Below, one piece after another: positions 1 through 5,836 of a DNA stretch of 6,634 nt (positions within the stretch are counted from its first letter, which is position 1; each line of letters begins with the position of its first letter). Below the pieces are notes generated by a model. That model was not told the DNA's origin. It ran no database searches and saw only the letters and a list, made by a program, of their open reading frames with translations. Both the position numbers and the translations under genes were made by a program. Source of the stretch: Coriobacteriales bacterium. GTDB taxonomy: Bacteria; Actinomycetota; Coriobacteriia; Coriobacteriales; CADBOM01. The stretch is from assembly GCA_017515355.1 (NCBI GenBank), contig JAFWGD010000115.1:1-6634 (forward strand), in the 5' to 3' direction.

Positions 1-1440
1 GACGCCGTTGTTGATGGCCATGTGCAGGCCGTTGACCAGGTTGAAGTAGGCCTCGAAGCCGCCAGTGGTGCCGGAGGCGCTCCACTCGTTGCCCCAGCCC
101 GAAGGCTCGACGCAGCCGATGAGCGTGTAGTCGTTCGCATCTTCGAGGGAAAGGCCGTGGCCTGGCTTCTGCTGCAGCATCTCGACGCAAACCGGATCGC
201 TGTAGAAGCTGGGCACGCCACCAGCGCGCTTGGTGGTCTCGATCGCGCACTCCCATAGCGAATAGGGCATGTTGGGATGGGTGCGCAGAGCCATCGGCGG
301 ATCGTGGAGGAGCAGGCGCGCGCCGGTCTCGAGCAGCAGATAGGTTGCGGTGTTGGTGGCATCGTTGCCCTCGCGGTCGGTACCGCCGACGGTGATGAGC
401 TGTCCCGAGGTGTAGCCTGGAACAGCCATCGACATGTGCTCGTGACCGATCTTGTTGAGCTCTGCGACCTTGAGGACGTAGAGGTCCATCAGCTCCTGCG
501 CGAACTCGCGCGTGATGGTGCCTGCAGCGAGCTCGTCCTCGAGATACCAGCCGACGTACTGGTCGATGCGGCCAACCGAGGTGCCGTGGAGGTTGGCATC
601 CATCATGATGCACATCTGGTAGAACCAGACGGTCTGCATGGCCTCCCAGTAATTGCGCGCGGGATTCTCGATGCAGTTGGAGAGATTGTCGGCGATCTGC
701 TCGAGCTCGGCCTTGCGCGTCGGATTCTCGCACTTCTTGGCAAGCTCGGCGCAGTAGGCGGAGTAGCGCTTGGCGAACAGGATGATTCCATCGCATACGA
801 TGACGACGGCACGGTAGAAGTTGTAGCTGTCGGCCTCATCGCCCTCGATGCCCTTGGCCTCGAGTTCCTCGACGCGCTGGGCCGCTATGTCGCGGGTCTT
901 CTTGAAGCCCTCCTTGACGGCGCGGTCGTAGTTGGCGCAGAAGTGGCCGATGGGGCCGCCGATATGCGAGCCGACGGACATGCAGCACTCGTTGAGGGCG
1001 AGCTCATTCTTGTAGCGCTCGGGCAGATAGGGCTCGACCTTGGCATCGAGGCATTCCTGGCGCCAGAAGTCGATCGTGTCGAGGAAGTACTGGCGATCCT
1101 CCTCTGCCATGCAATACGGGTCCTGATGGCGATCGCGGAAGTTGTAGGTCTCGATGACGTCGATGAGCCAATCCACCGAGTTCTCAGGGTAGATCGCGGC
1201 CGCATGGTATTGCCCAACGTAGGTGCCAACGATGAGCTCGTCGTCCTCGACGCGCAACGGCATCTTCTCGCACATGTTCTTGAAGTTGTACGCGCGCTTC
1301 AGGATTCCGGTGAGGTTGCGGTGCGACTTGTAGAAGTCGGTGACGATGCGGTAGCGATCGATGTCGATCGGCGGAATCGAATTGCGGTAGCGATCCCTGT
1401 TCGCTGCAACTCTGGGAGAAATCGGTCCGAATTGATACAT
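1..1440 (-). CDS. Glycyl radical enzyme (pyruvate formate-lyase-like dehydratase/lyase), N-terminal 480 residues
   Basis: The reading frame is open from an ATG at 1440 to the window edge, giving 480 residues of a family that is usually about 790-850 long. The C-terminal glycyl-radical domain (RVxGY-type loop) therefore lies outside. The family uses a protein glycyl radical, installed by a radical-SAM activase, to form a cysteine thiyl radical that starts C-C, C-O, C-N or C-S bond cleavage in the anaerobic cytoplasm. Seen here are the PFL-type N-terminal helical domain, with PLRVEDDELIVG near residue 60, a GRIDQYVGWY segment, and the catalytic loop IGCVEP with Cys443 and Glu445. The CxE motif puts it with glycerol/propanediol dehydratase, choline lyase and related eliminases, not with PFL itself, which has a CC pair. 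The residues after the loop (SGWGNEW, then Gly/Thr-rich) do not match a subtype I can name, so the substrate is unknown. GGAGGG at 1446-1451 lies 5 nt before the ATG. No activase is visible inside the window. Confidence 0.94.
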   Translation of the reverse strand, partial: MYQFGPISPRVAANRDRYRNSIPPIDIDRYRIVTDFYKSHRNLTGILKRAYNFKNMCEKMPLRVEDDELIVGTYVGQYHAAAIYPENSVDWLIDVIETYNFRDRHQDPYCMAEEDRQYFLDTIDFWRQECLDAKVEPYLPERYKNELALNECCMSVGSHIGGPIGHFCANYDRAVKEGFKKTRDIAAQRVEELEAKGIEGDEADSYNFYRAVVIVCDGIILFAKRYSAYCAELAKKCENPTRKAELEQIADNLSNCIENPARNYWEAMQTVWFYQMCIMMDANLHGTSVGRIDQYVGWYLEDELAAGTITREFAQELMDLYVLKVAELNKIGHEHMSMAVPGYTSGQLITVGGTDREGNDATNTATYLLLETGARLLLHDPPMALRTHPNMPYSLWECAIETTKRAGGVPSFYSDPVCVEMLQQKPGHGLSLEDANDYTLIGCVEPSGWGNEWSASGTTGGFEAYFNLVNGLHMAINNGV

Positions 1441-1445
1441 GCTTT

Positions 1446-1451
1446 CCCTCC
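1446..1451 (-). promoter_or_regulatory. Ribosome binding site of the glycyl radical enzyme gene
   Basis: GGAGGG on the minus strand ends 5 nt before the ATG at 1440-1438. It fixes the start of a gene whose other end is off the window. Confidence 0.85.
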
Positions 1452-1482
1452 AATCGCCGTGAACCAACGCAATTACACGCGG

Positions 1483-1514
1483 GTTGGCAATCACGAGCAT
1501 CAGGTTTTGCCAAC
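1483..1514 (-). repeat. Inverted repeat in the leader of the glycyl radical enzyme gene
   Basis: GTTGGCAA at 1483-1490 and TTGCCAAC at 1507-1514 are perfect 8-bp inverted copies with a 16-bp spacer; the arm centres are 24 bp apart. The arm nearer the promoter falls where transcription should begin, 6-12 nt below the TATAAT box at 1520-1525. It could be a two-site operator or a stem-loop at the very 5' end of the mRNA. The inner arm could also pair with GTTGG of the minus strand (CCAAC on the plus strand, 1464-1468), so alternative folds are possible. Confidence 0.5.
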
Positions 1515-1519
1515 TTATC

Positions 1520-1525
1520 ATTATA
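1520..1525 (-). promoter_or_regulatory. Candidate -10 box for the glycyl radical enzyme gene
   Basis: The minus strand reads TATAAT here, a perfect sigma-70-type -10 hexamer, about 80 nt before the start codon. No clear TTGACA-like box lies 16-18 bp upstream (GTGCAT at 17 bp), so the promoter may need an activator or be wrongly placed. Confidence 0.5.
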
Positions 1526-1740
1526 AGCCCGTTGAAGGCCATATGCACTGCAAACAGGGGCAATCTGCGCGCATGGGCTCCCCTGCGCGGTCAAGTTGCG
1601 GGTCAACTCCCCTTCATGCATATGCTCCCCATTTTCCCTAGCAACGGGTAAGATAGCTATCGGGACGTTTTTGCGCTCCAGACGAATCCCTATGCAGGTT
1701 TCCCGGCTGGCGCGCTGGCATATCCGACAACTACCGAAAC

Positions 1741-1745
1741 GGAGG
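1741..1745 (+). promoter_or_regulatory. Ribosome binding site that fixes a GTG start
   Basis: GGAGG lies 5 nt before the GTG at 1751-1753. With the nucleotide-binding strand starting at residue 3, it supports GTG as the start. An ATG at 1596 opens a different frame and is not relevant. Confidence 0.8.
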
Positions 1746-1750
1746 ATCTC

Positions 1751-2692
1751 GTGGGCAGGATCATCATCACCGGTGCAGATGGGAACATGGGACGCAAGGT
1801 CGTCGAGACTATCGTCGAGCTGGTGCCGAAGGAGGATCTTATCCTCACGGCTCCGAGGATCGAGAAGATCGCAGGCTATGCGGAGCAGGGCTATGACTGC
1901 CGCGAGGCCGACTACGGCAACCCTGCCCAGCTGGAGCAGGCATTTTCCGGAGGAGAGACACTGGCGTTCATCTCGCTCCCGCAGGTTGGCAGCAAGAGGC
2001 GCAAGATGCATACCAACGCGTTGATGGCCGCTAAGGCGGCGGGAGTCGAGCGCATCGTCTACACTTCGATCACCGGCGCACAGCTCCTCGAGAACGCAGG
2101 TTACGAGATCGCAGACCACAGATACACCGAGTATCTGATCGATGCGCTCGGATTCGACCATGTCTTCCTGCGCAACTCGCAGTACGCCGAGGCCATGATC
2201 GCCGCTGTGGAAACCGCGGCGAAGACCACCGGGGTCATCCGCAACAACATGGGCGACGGCCTGATGGCCCATGTCTCCCGCAACGATTGCGCCGTCGCGC
2301 TTGCCTGCGCCGCTGCAGGCGACTTCCACGACGAGGAGTTCTTCATCTCCGGCGACAAGCTGCGCACCATCACGGAGTTCATCGAGATCGTGGCACCAGC
2401 ATTCGGTGCCGAGGTGAGCTACGAGTTCATCACGGACGAGGAGAACTACGCCGAACTCGACGCAATGGGCATCCCTCGCGAGACCGATGGCAAGTGGGTT
2501 ACCGAGGAGGCGCGCAACTCGCCATTCTGCGGGCGCGGAATGGTGACCTTCGGCGCGGCGATCAGGCAGAACCAGATGTCGAGCTTCTCCGATGACTTCG
2601 AGAGGATAACGGGCAGGCAGAAGACCACGCTGGCCGAGATGGTCGCCAATATCGGGGAGTACGGAATCGGAGATCGAAACGCGACCGACTAG
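1751..2692 (+). CDS. NmrA/QorB-like NAD(P)-binding reductase (atypical SDR family), 313 aa
   Basis: A complete cytoplasmic Rossmann-fold protein. After a GTG start, the first beta strand GRIII leads into TGADGNMG (residues 7-14), the glycine-rich dinucleotide loop of atypical/extended SDR proteins. The middle has a VYTSITGA strand (103-110), an HRYTEYLI helix (123-130) and FLRNSQYAE (139-147). The C-terminal FERITGRQKTTLAEM (283-297) is the usual ending of NmrA and QorB (quinone oxidoreductase 2)-like proteins. Members either reduce quinones or other carbonyls with NADPH or act as redox sensors that bind NAD(P) without catalysis; the sequence does not settle which. The classical YxxxK SDR pair is not evident. 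It is divergent from the glycyl radical enzyme across 310 bp, so a shared regulator is possible. Substrate unassigned. Confidence 0.93.
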   Translation: MGRIIITGADGNMGRKVVETIVELVPKEDLILTAPRIEKIAGYAEQGYDCREADYGNPAQLEQAFSGGETLAFISLPQVGSKRRKMHTNALMAAKAAGVERIVYTSITGAQLLENAGYEIADHRYTEYLIDALGFDHVFLRNSQYAEAMIAAVETAAKTTGVIRNNMGDGLMAHVSRNDCAVALACAAAGDFHDEEFFISGDKLRTITEFIEIVAPAFGAEVSYEFITDEENYAELDAMGIPRETDGKWVTEEARNSPFCGRGMVTFGAAIRQNQMSSFSDDFERITGRQKTTLAEMVANIGEYGIGDRNATD

Positions 2693-2697
2693 ACGAA

Positions 2698-2717
2698 CGC
2701 CAGGCTAGTGCCTGGCG
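2698..2717. terminator. Hairpin between convergent genes (possible two-way terminator)
   Basis: CGCCAGGC (2698-2705), loop TAGT, GCCTGGCG (2710-2717) form a perfect 8-bp GC-rich stem. It begins 5 nt after the reductase stop and contains the last codons and stop of the opposing small gene. Neither strand has a clear T run after it, so factor-independent termination is uncertain. Confidence 0.45.
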
Positions 2718-2914
2718 CGGTTGATCTTGATGTTGGTCTCCCTCGGAGTGGGCGGAATCGATGGTCTCTCTACGCCCTTGAATCGCGTGCTTCCGCAGTT
2801 CGGGCATTTGTTCTGGCCTATGGGGAGGTCGAACCCGCACTCGGCGCAGACGACGGCCGCGCGGGCGGAATACATACCGCATTTGTTGCAACGTGTGCAT
2901 ATGTAGCACGGCAT
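2705..2914 (-). CDS. Small cysteine-rich zinc-ribbon protein, 69 aa, four CxxC motifs
   Basis: This short protein starts at ATG 2914 with GGAGGGG at 2920-2926, 5 nt upstream. It has eight cysteines in four CxxC pairs: C3/C6, C9/C12, C23/C26 and C37/C40. C23AECG and C37PNCG are typical zinc-ribbon knuckles. The first four cysteines are evenly spaced (CxxCxxCxxC), which also resembles an iron-sulfur pattern but lacks the usual fourth-Cys-Pro. About 28 basic and Pro/Thr-rich residues follow, with no membrane segment or signal peptide. Eight ligands could hold two zinc ions. Function unknown; small proteins of this type are often nucleic-acid or protein-binding accessories. It lies 100 nt downstream of the WYL regulator on the same strand and probably has its own promoter. 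The stop codon sits in a hairpin shared with the convergent reductase. The real gene call is secure because of the SD and cysteine pattern despite the size. Confidence 0.87.
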   Translation of the reverse strand: MPCYICTRCNKCGMYSARAAVVCAECGFDLPIGQNKCPNCGSTRFKGVERPSIPPTPRETNIKINRARH

Positions 2915-2952
2915 CGTAACCCCTCCAATCGGGTTCGCTTGCTGCTGATGAT

Positions 2953-2981
2953 TCTATATCTTGGGTTGCCCCGCCAAGCAA
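2953..2981 (-). promoter_or_regulatory. Candidate promoter for the small zinc-ribbon gene
   Basis: On the minus strand TTGCTT (2981-2976), a 17-nt spacer and TATAGA (2958-2953) precede the small gene by about 40 nt. The -35 matches the consensus only in part. Confidence 0.35.
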
Positions 2982-2995
2982 ATCCTTACGCAAGC

Positions 2996-3015
2996 GGCGT
3001 GGCGCGCTACACGCC
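2996..3015 (-). terminator. Weak hairpin at the end of the WYL regulator gene
   Basis: GGCGTG (2996-3001) and CACGCC (3010-3015) can pair with an 8-nt loop immediately after the regulator's stop codon. No T run follows on the minus strand, so this is a possible but weak terminator. Confidence 0.25.
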
Positions 3016-3992
3016 TAGCCTTCGAGCAATCCCCTCAGCCAATCCCTGTACTCCTCGACTACGGACTCTGGCGCGACGATCTTGACATCGTTGTTGAATC
3101 CAGCCACCCAACCGAAGAACTGCTGGCTCTTGCGCACCTTGACATGCACCTCGGCCTTGCCGTCCTTGACGAATGAAGTGACGTTCTCCCCGAAGCGATC
3201 GACTATGGAATCGACCGCATTGGCCTCAACAAGCAGCGTGACAGTGACAGGATCGCCGTGGAACATGCCGAATGCCTGCTGGGCGAAGTCCTCGTACCTG
3301 TAGTTGGAGATGCGCCTGTCGCGCGTTGCCGGTTCGTCGGAGACCTGCAGCAGGTTCATGCGGTCGATGCGGTAGGTGCGGAAGTCCTCATAATCGTCGT
3401 TCCAGGCAACCAGATAGTAGAAGCCGTCGGAGAATATCACCTGCACCGGAGTGTGCGTGCGGTATTTGCCATCATGCTGCGAAACGCGATCGAAGTTGAC
3501 ATCGTGCTTGTAGTAGAGGAAGGAGACCTTCCTGCGCTTCTGCATGGCCTCGTGGATCCTGTCGAGGTTGAAGAAGACCGACTCGTTCTTGCTCTTGATG
3601 CGCCCGTCGACGTGGACTCGCTTGTCGAGCTTCTCGCGCTCGCTGATGCTTGCAAGGCCGCCGATGGCCTTGGTGAGCTGGTTGCTCATCCTCTCGGTGA
3701 TGAATCTGCAGCCCTGCACGGCGTCGATCAGCAGCATGAGCTCGTCAAGGCCAAGCCCATCGCGCACGAGCTCGTACTCAACAGGGCAGCGCTGCCGCGT
3801 CTCGATGTTGCAGCCGAATTCACGCAACACATCTATGTCGCGGTAGATGCTCTTGCGCTCGGCCGTTATCCCCTTCTCCTCCAGATTCTGGAGGATATCG
3901 GCCATCGTCAGGCCGTGCTGGGAATCGGTCTGCTCGCGCAGCATCTTGTATAGGTACAGAATCTTGAGCTTCTGATTGCTGTTGGCGGCCAT
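3015..3992 (-). CDS. WYL-domain transcriptional regulator with N-terminal HTH, 325 aa
   Basis: A DNA-binding regulator of the YafY/PafBC-like class. Residues 8-60 form a winged helix-turn-helix; the recognition helix is in RKSIYRDIDVLREFG (46-60). A linker region (about 78-140) leads to the WYL domain at about 155-225, with VSFLYY (156-161), TPVQVIFSDGFYYLVAWN (181-198) and TYRIDRM (206-212). The signature Trp-Tyr-Leu reads YYL here. A WCX-like C-terminal extension ends in FGWVAGFNNDVKIVAP and an amphipathic helix. WYL domains bind small ligands or nucleic acid and switch such regulators; the ligand here is unknown. The start is the ATG at 3992, served by GGGAGG 8 nt upstream; a longer frame from TTG 4037 lacks an SD and would overlap the -10 box. 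It is divergent from the PrsW and rubredoxin/rubrerythrin genes, a common layout for a regulator and its target, so control of those genes is a reasonable but unproven inference. Confidence 0.95.
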   Translation of the reverse strand: MAANSNQKLKILYLYKMLREQTDSQHGLTMADILQNLEEKGITAERKSIYRDIDVLREFGCNIETRQRCPVEYELVRDGLGLDELMLLIDAVQGCRFITERMSNQLTKAIGGLASISEREKLDKRVHVDGRIKSKNESVFFNLDRIHEAMQKRRKVSFLYYKHDVNFDRVSQHDGKYRTHTPVQVIFSDGFYYLVAWNDDYEDFRTYRIDRMNLLQVSDEPATRDRRISNYRYEDFAQQAFGMFHGDPVTVTLLVEANAVDSIVDRFGENVTSFVKDGKAEVHVKVRKSQQFFGWVAGFNNDVKIVAPESVVEEYRDWLRGLLEG

Positions 3993-4000
3993 CTTCGAAT

Positions 4001-4006
4001 CCTCCC
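4001..4006 (-). promoter_or_regulatory. Ribosome binding site that decides the WYL regulator start
   Basis: GGGAGG on the minus strand sits 8 nt before the ATG at 3992. It favours this start over the upstream in-frame TTG at 4037, which would add 15 residues. Confidence 0.8.
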
Positions 4007-4036
4007 TCGCAGGATATGGCGCTTGGAGTCGAACCA

Positions 4037-4042
4037 ATTATA
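4037..4042 (-). promoter_or_regulatory. Candidate -10 box for the WYL regulator gene
   Basis: The minus strand reads TATAAT, 45 nt before the start codon, within GGTTATAATT. The position 17 bp further up holds TGCAAA (4065-4060), a poor -35 match. Confidence 0.5.
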
Positions 4043-4175
4043 ACCCCATTAGCGGCGAATTTGCACGCAGCTGGCACATTCATGGGACATCCGATGCAGC
4101 GAAGTCAGATGCTCCGTTCACATTGGCGGCTGAGGCGCTGGAAAGAGTGCGCGAACACCGCGCCGTACAGGGTTG

Positions 4176-4187
4176 CGCGAGCTCGCG
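4176..4187. promoter_or_regulatory. Perfect 12-bp palindrome next to the rightward promoter (candidate operator)
   Basis: CGCGAGCTCGCG reads the same on both strands and lies 2 bp upstream of the extended -10 element at 4190-4198. A dimeric repressor bound here would block RNA polymerase. TGCGCGA occurs twice nearby (4148-4154 and 4174-4180, 26 bp apart), the second overlapping the palindrome. The protein that binds is unknown; the divergent WYL regulator is the obvious candidate. Confidence 0.4.
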
Positions 4188-4189
4188 AG

Positions 4190-4198
4190 TGATATAAT
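4190..4198 (+). promoter_or_regulatory. Extended -10 promoter of the PrsW-like gene
   Basis: TGATATAAT is a full match to the extended -10 motif TGnTATAAT. This class of promoter works with little or no -35 box, and none is clear here (TTGCGC at 4173-4178 is only 14 nt away). The start codon is 48 nt downstream, leaving a leader of about 40 nt. Confidence 0.6.
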
Positions 4199-4246
4199 AC
4201 GCAGGATGAAACGCAAGCTATCTCGTATCAGACGGAGTAGGCGGAT

Positions 4247-5134
4247 ATGTACACAACGGGTTTGAGCGTCCTGGTGATTCTCGAGGCTTTCCTTCCAGCC
4301 ATCGCGATCGGCGTTTGGCTCTACTTCACCGACAGGGTGGAGCGCGAGCCGATCGGGCTTCTTGTGGTGATTTTCGCCCTCTCGATGATCTTCACGATAC
4401 CCTGCGCTATGGGAGAGCAGCTGCTCACCACGCTCTTCTTCCCCCACGAGGGGATGAGCTCGGTGCTGGCGCTCTTCGTCTACTACATCTTCGTCGTCGG
4501 ATTACTCGAGGAGGCCTCGAAGGGCCTCGCGGCGCTCATCCCGGCATGGCGCAACAAACACTTCAACCACAGCTACGACGCCATCGTCTACTGCGTCATC
4601 AGCGCTCTCGGATTCGCCGGATTCGAGAACATCTCCTACATCATGGCCTACGGACATGGCGTGGTGTGGGGACGCGCGCTGTTCTCCGTCCCGTTCCACG
4701 CCTGCTGCGGCCTTATCATGGGGCTCTTCATCGCGCACGCCAAGGCCTGCCAGCTCAAGGGAAACAAAGCGGGCAAGTGGAGATACCTGCTCTTGGGATG
4801 GATAATCCCGGCCATGGTCCATGGCATCTACGATGCAGGCGCCACGCTGCAGGAATCCGGAATGCTCTCGTTCACGACATTCGCAACCTTGTTCGTGTGC
4901 GTGGTGGTATTCCTGCTTTGGAGGCGCCACGGAGCGGCGAGCGTAGATGCGCTCATGGAAGGCGCCGTGGAAACGATGCCTGTGCACCCGCGAAAGGAAA
5001 AGAAGGTCGTTGAGGGCGGAGACACCCCGATCATCGAGATGTTCGATATAAACGGAGATTGGACTTGCCCGATCTGCGGCTTCCCGAACGACGGTTCGAA
5101 TGCGTTTTGTCCGCGCTGCGGATGCAAGAAGTAG
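4247..5134 (+). CDS. PrsW-family intramembrane metalloprotease homologue with C-terminal zinc ribbon, 295 aa
   Basis: A multi-pass membrane protein with about seven to eight hydrophobic segments between residues 5 and 226. The family motifs are present in order: EEASK at 88-92 (EExxK), GFAGFEN at 122-128, a histidine at 151 in FSVPFH, and HGIYD at 192-196 (HxxxD). These Glu/His residues are the proposed metal site. Bacillus PrsW cuts the anti-sigma factor RsiW inside the membrane; other members have unknown substrates. After the last helix comes a basic linker (about 227-255) and a cytosolic zinc ribbon, C274PIC277 and C288PRC291, with a further Cys293. The tail may recruit a partner or sense metal or redox state. 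The start is supported by GGAG 9 nt upstream and an extended -10 promoter. No anti-sigma factor is next to it. The rubredoxin gene begins 48 nt after the stop with no evident terminator, so co-transcription is likely. Proteolytic activity is inferred. Confidence 0.92.
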   Translation: MYTTGLSVLVILEAFLPAIAIGVWLYFTDRVEREPIGLLVVIFALSMIFTIPCAMGEQLLTTLFFPHEGMSSVLALFVYYIFVVGLLEEASKGLAALIPAWRNKHFNHSYDAIVYCVISALGFAGFENISYIMAYGHGVVWGRALFSVPFHACCGLIMGLFIAHAKACQLKGNKAGKWRYLLLGWIIPAMVHGIYDAGATLQESGMLSFTTFATLFVCVVVFLLWRRHGAASVDALMEGAVETMPVHPRKEKKVVEGGDTPIIEMFDINGDWTCPICGFPNDGSNAFCPRCGCKK

Positions 5135-5137
5135 CTC

Positions 5138-5147
5138 TAAGCGCTTA
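5138..5147. repeat. 10-bp palindrome between the PrsW-like and rubredoxin genes
   Basis: TAAGCGCTTA is self-complementary and starts 3 nt after the PrsW stop. It is too short and lacks a loop and T run, so it is not a terminator. It might be a protein-binding site for control of the redox genes, or chance. Confidence 0.25.
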
Positions 5148-5169
5148 TTCCCGGCAAGCAACCGGATAG

Positions 5170-5178
5170 AAGGAGGTG
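5170..5178 (+). promoter_or_regulatory. Near-ideal ribosome binding site of the rubredoxin-rubrerythrin-like gene
   Basis: AAGGAGGTG is complementary to the 16S rRNA 3' end over its full length. Its GGAGG core ends 6 nt before the ATG. It is the strongest SD in the window and predicts high expression. Confidence 0.85.
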
Positions 5179-5182
5179 TTCC

Positions 5183-5836
5183 ATGAGGTACGTGTGCACT
5201 GTTTGCGGCTACGTCTACGACGATGCTGCGGAGAGCGTACCCTTTGCCGAGCTTCCCGATGACTGGAAATGCCCGCTTTGCGGAGCTCCCAAGTCAGCGT
5301 TCGAGCCCGAGCAAGCGGCTGAACCCGTCGCATCGCCAGTGACCGCACCAGCTGTGCCTGTCTTCGATGATGACCTGCAGAAGCTGACCGCAGGACAGCT
5401 CGCTGCGATCTTCTCGAATCTGGCAAGGGGCAGCGAGAAGCAGTACAAGGATGAAGAGGCGGGGCTGTTCTCCGATATAGCCGCCTATTTCACCGCAGCC
5501 ACTCCCGCAAGCGAGATCGCTTCGATCGACGAGCTGGCCAAGATGCTCGAAGGCGATATTAGGGAAGGGTATCCGCTGGCGAGGTCGACTGCGAAGGCCG
5601 AGGGCGACCGCGGCGCACAGCGCATCTGCGTCTGGGGCGAGAAGGTCTCGCGCATGCTCGCATCCCTGCTCGATCGCTACCGCGCCGAGGGCGAGAAGAT
5701 GCTCGAAGGCGCCGAGGTCTGGGTTTGCACGATCTGCGGATTCGTCTACATCGGCGAGCAGCCTCCCGAGCTCTGCCCGATATGCAAGGTTCCGCCATGG
5801 AAATTCGAAAAGGTGGAAGGGAGGCGTTCGGCATGA
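5183..5836 (+). CDS. Double-rubredoxin protein with degenerate rubrerythrin-like centre, 217 aa
   Basis: Three modules are visible. Residues 1-42 are a rubredoxin with iron ligands C5, C8, C30 and C33; the loop before LPDDW is short, as in Desulfovibrio desulfuricans-type rubredoxin. A Pro/Ala-rich linker (43-62) follows. Residues 64-175 are helical and resemble the rubrerythrin four-helix bundle, but the diiron ligands look incomplete. In the segment before YP130-131, Glu128 fits one ligand and Asp125 replaces another; the last-helix ExxH reads E153KVS, with Ser for His. Residues 180-209 are a rubrerythrin-type C-terminal rubredoxin knuckle (C182, C185, C198, C201). Rubredoxins shuttle single electrons, and rubrerythrins use them to reduce peroxide. 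With a damaged diiron site, the likely role is electron carrier or scaffold, which is inference. It follows the PrsW-like gene by 48 nt, and its TGA overlaps the ATG of the next gene (ATGA), showing translational coupling. Confidence 0.93.
   Translation: MRYVCTVCGYVYDDAAESVPFAELPDDWKCPLCGAPKSAFEPEQAAEPVASPVTAPAVPVFDDDLQKLTAGQLAAIFSNLARGSEKQYKDEEAGLFSDIAAYFTAATPASEIASIDELAKMLEGDIREGYPLARSTAKAEGDRGAQRICVWGEKVSRMLASLLDRYRAEGEKMLEGAEVWVCTICGFVYIGEQPPELCPICKVPPWKFEKVEGRRSA

Larger units (their letters stand above)
1441..1750. other. Divergent intergenic region, 310 bp
   Basis: This non-coding stretch separates the leftward glycyl radical enzyme from the rightward reductase. The left half holds the enzyme's leader: SD, an inverted repeat and a TATAAT box. 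The right half has short palindromes (TGCGCGCA at 1566-1573, and AGTTG/CAACT arms around 1584-1598). I see no convincing promoter for the reductase; TTGCGC at 1671-1676 and TATGCA at 1691-1696 are only 14 nt apart, which is too close. Open frames crossing this region lack a ribosome binding site and recognisable protein features. Confidence 0.6.

Noticed and set aside
277..1641. 454-codon open frame on the plus strand
   Set aside because: It is antisense to the glycyl radical enzyme, has no ribosome binding site or recognisable domain, and is rich in Val/Ala/Leu as expected for the complement of GC-rich coding DNA.
1184..2329. 381-codon open frame on the minus strand
   Set aside because: It spans the end of one gene, an intergenic region and the antisense of the reductase. 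It has no family motif, while the plus-strand frame has a clear Rossmann motif and SD.
2562..2993. 143-codon minus-strand frame over the small zinc-ribbon gene
   Set aside because: It is out of frame with the cysteine-rich protein and runs into the antisense of the reductase; its sequence is Arg/Ser-rich without domain features.
3258..3953. 231-codon open frame on the plus strand
   Set aside because: Antisense to the WYL regulator, with low-complexity Val/Ala/Leu composition and no SD.
3993..4037. Longer WYL regulator from a TTG at 4037
   Set aside because: The extra 15 residues have no SD and overlap the TATAAT box; the ATG at 3992 has GGGAGG at good spacing.
4019..4040. GGTTCGACTCC on the minus strand, like a tRNA T-arm
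   Set aside because: Only four base pairs form in the T stem, no acceptor or anticodon partner is present upstream, and the region fits a promoter and leader better.
5047..5052. TATAAA inside the PrsW-like gene as a promoter for the rubredoxin gene
   Set aside because: There is no -35 match at a workable distance (TTGAGG at 5010-5015 is 31 nt away), and the bases encode conserved-looking residues just before the zinc ribbon.
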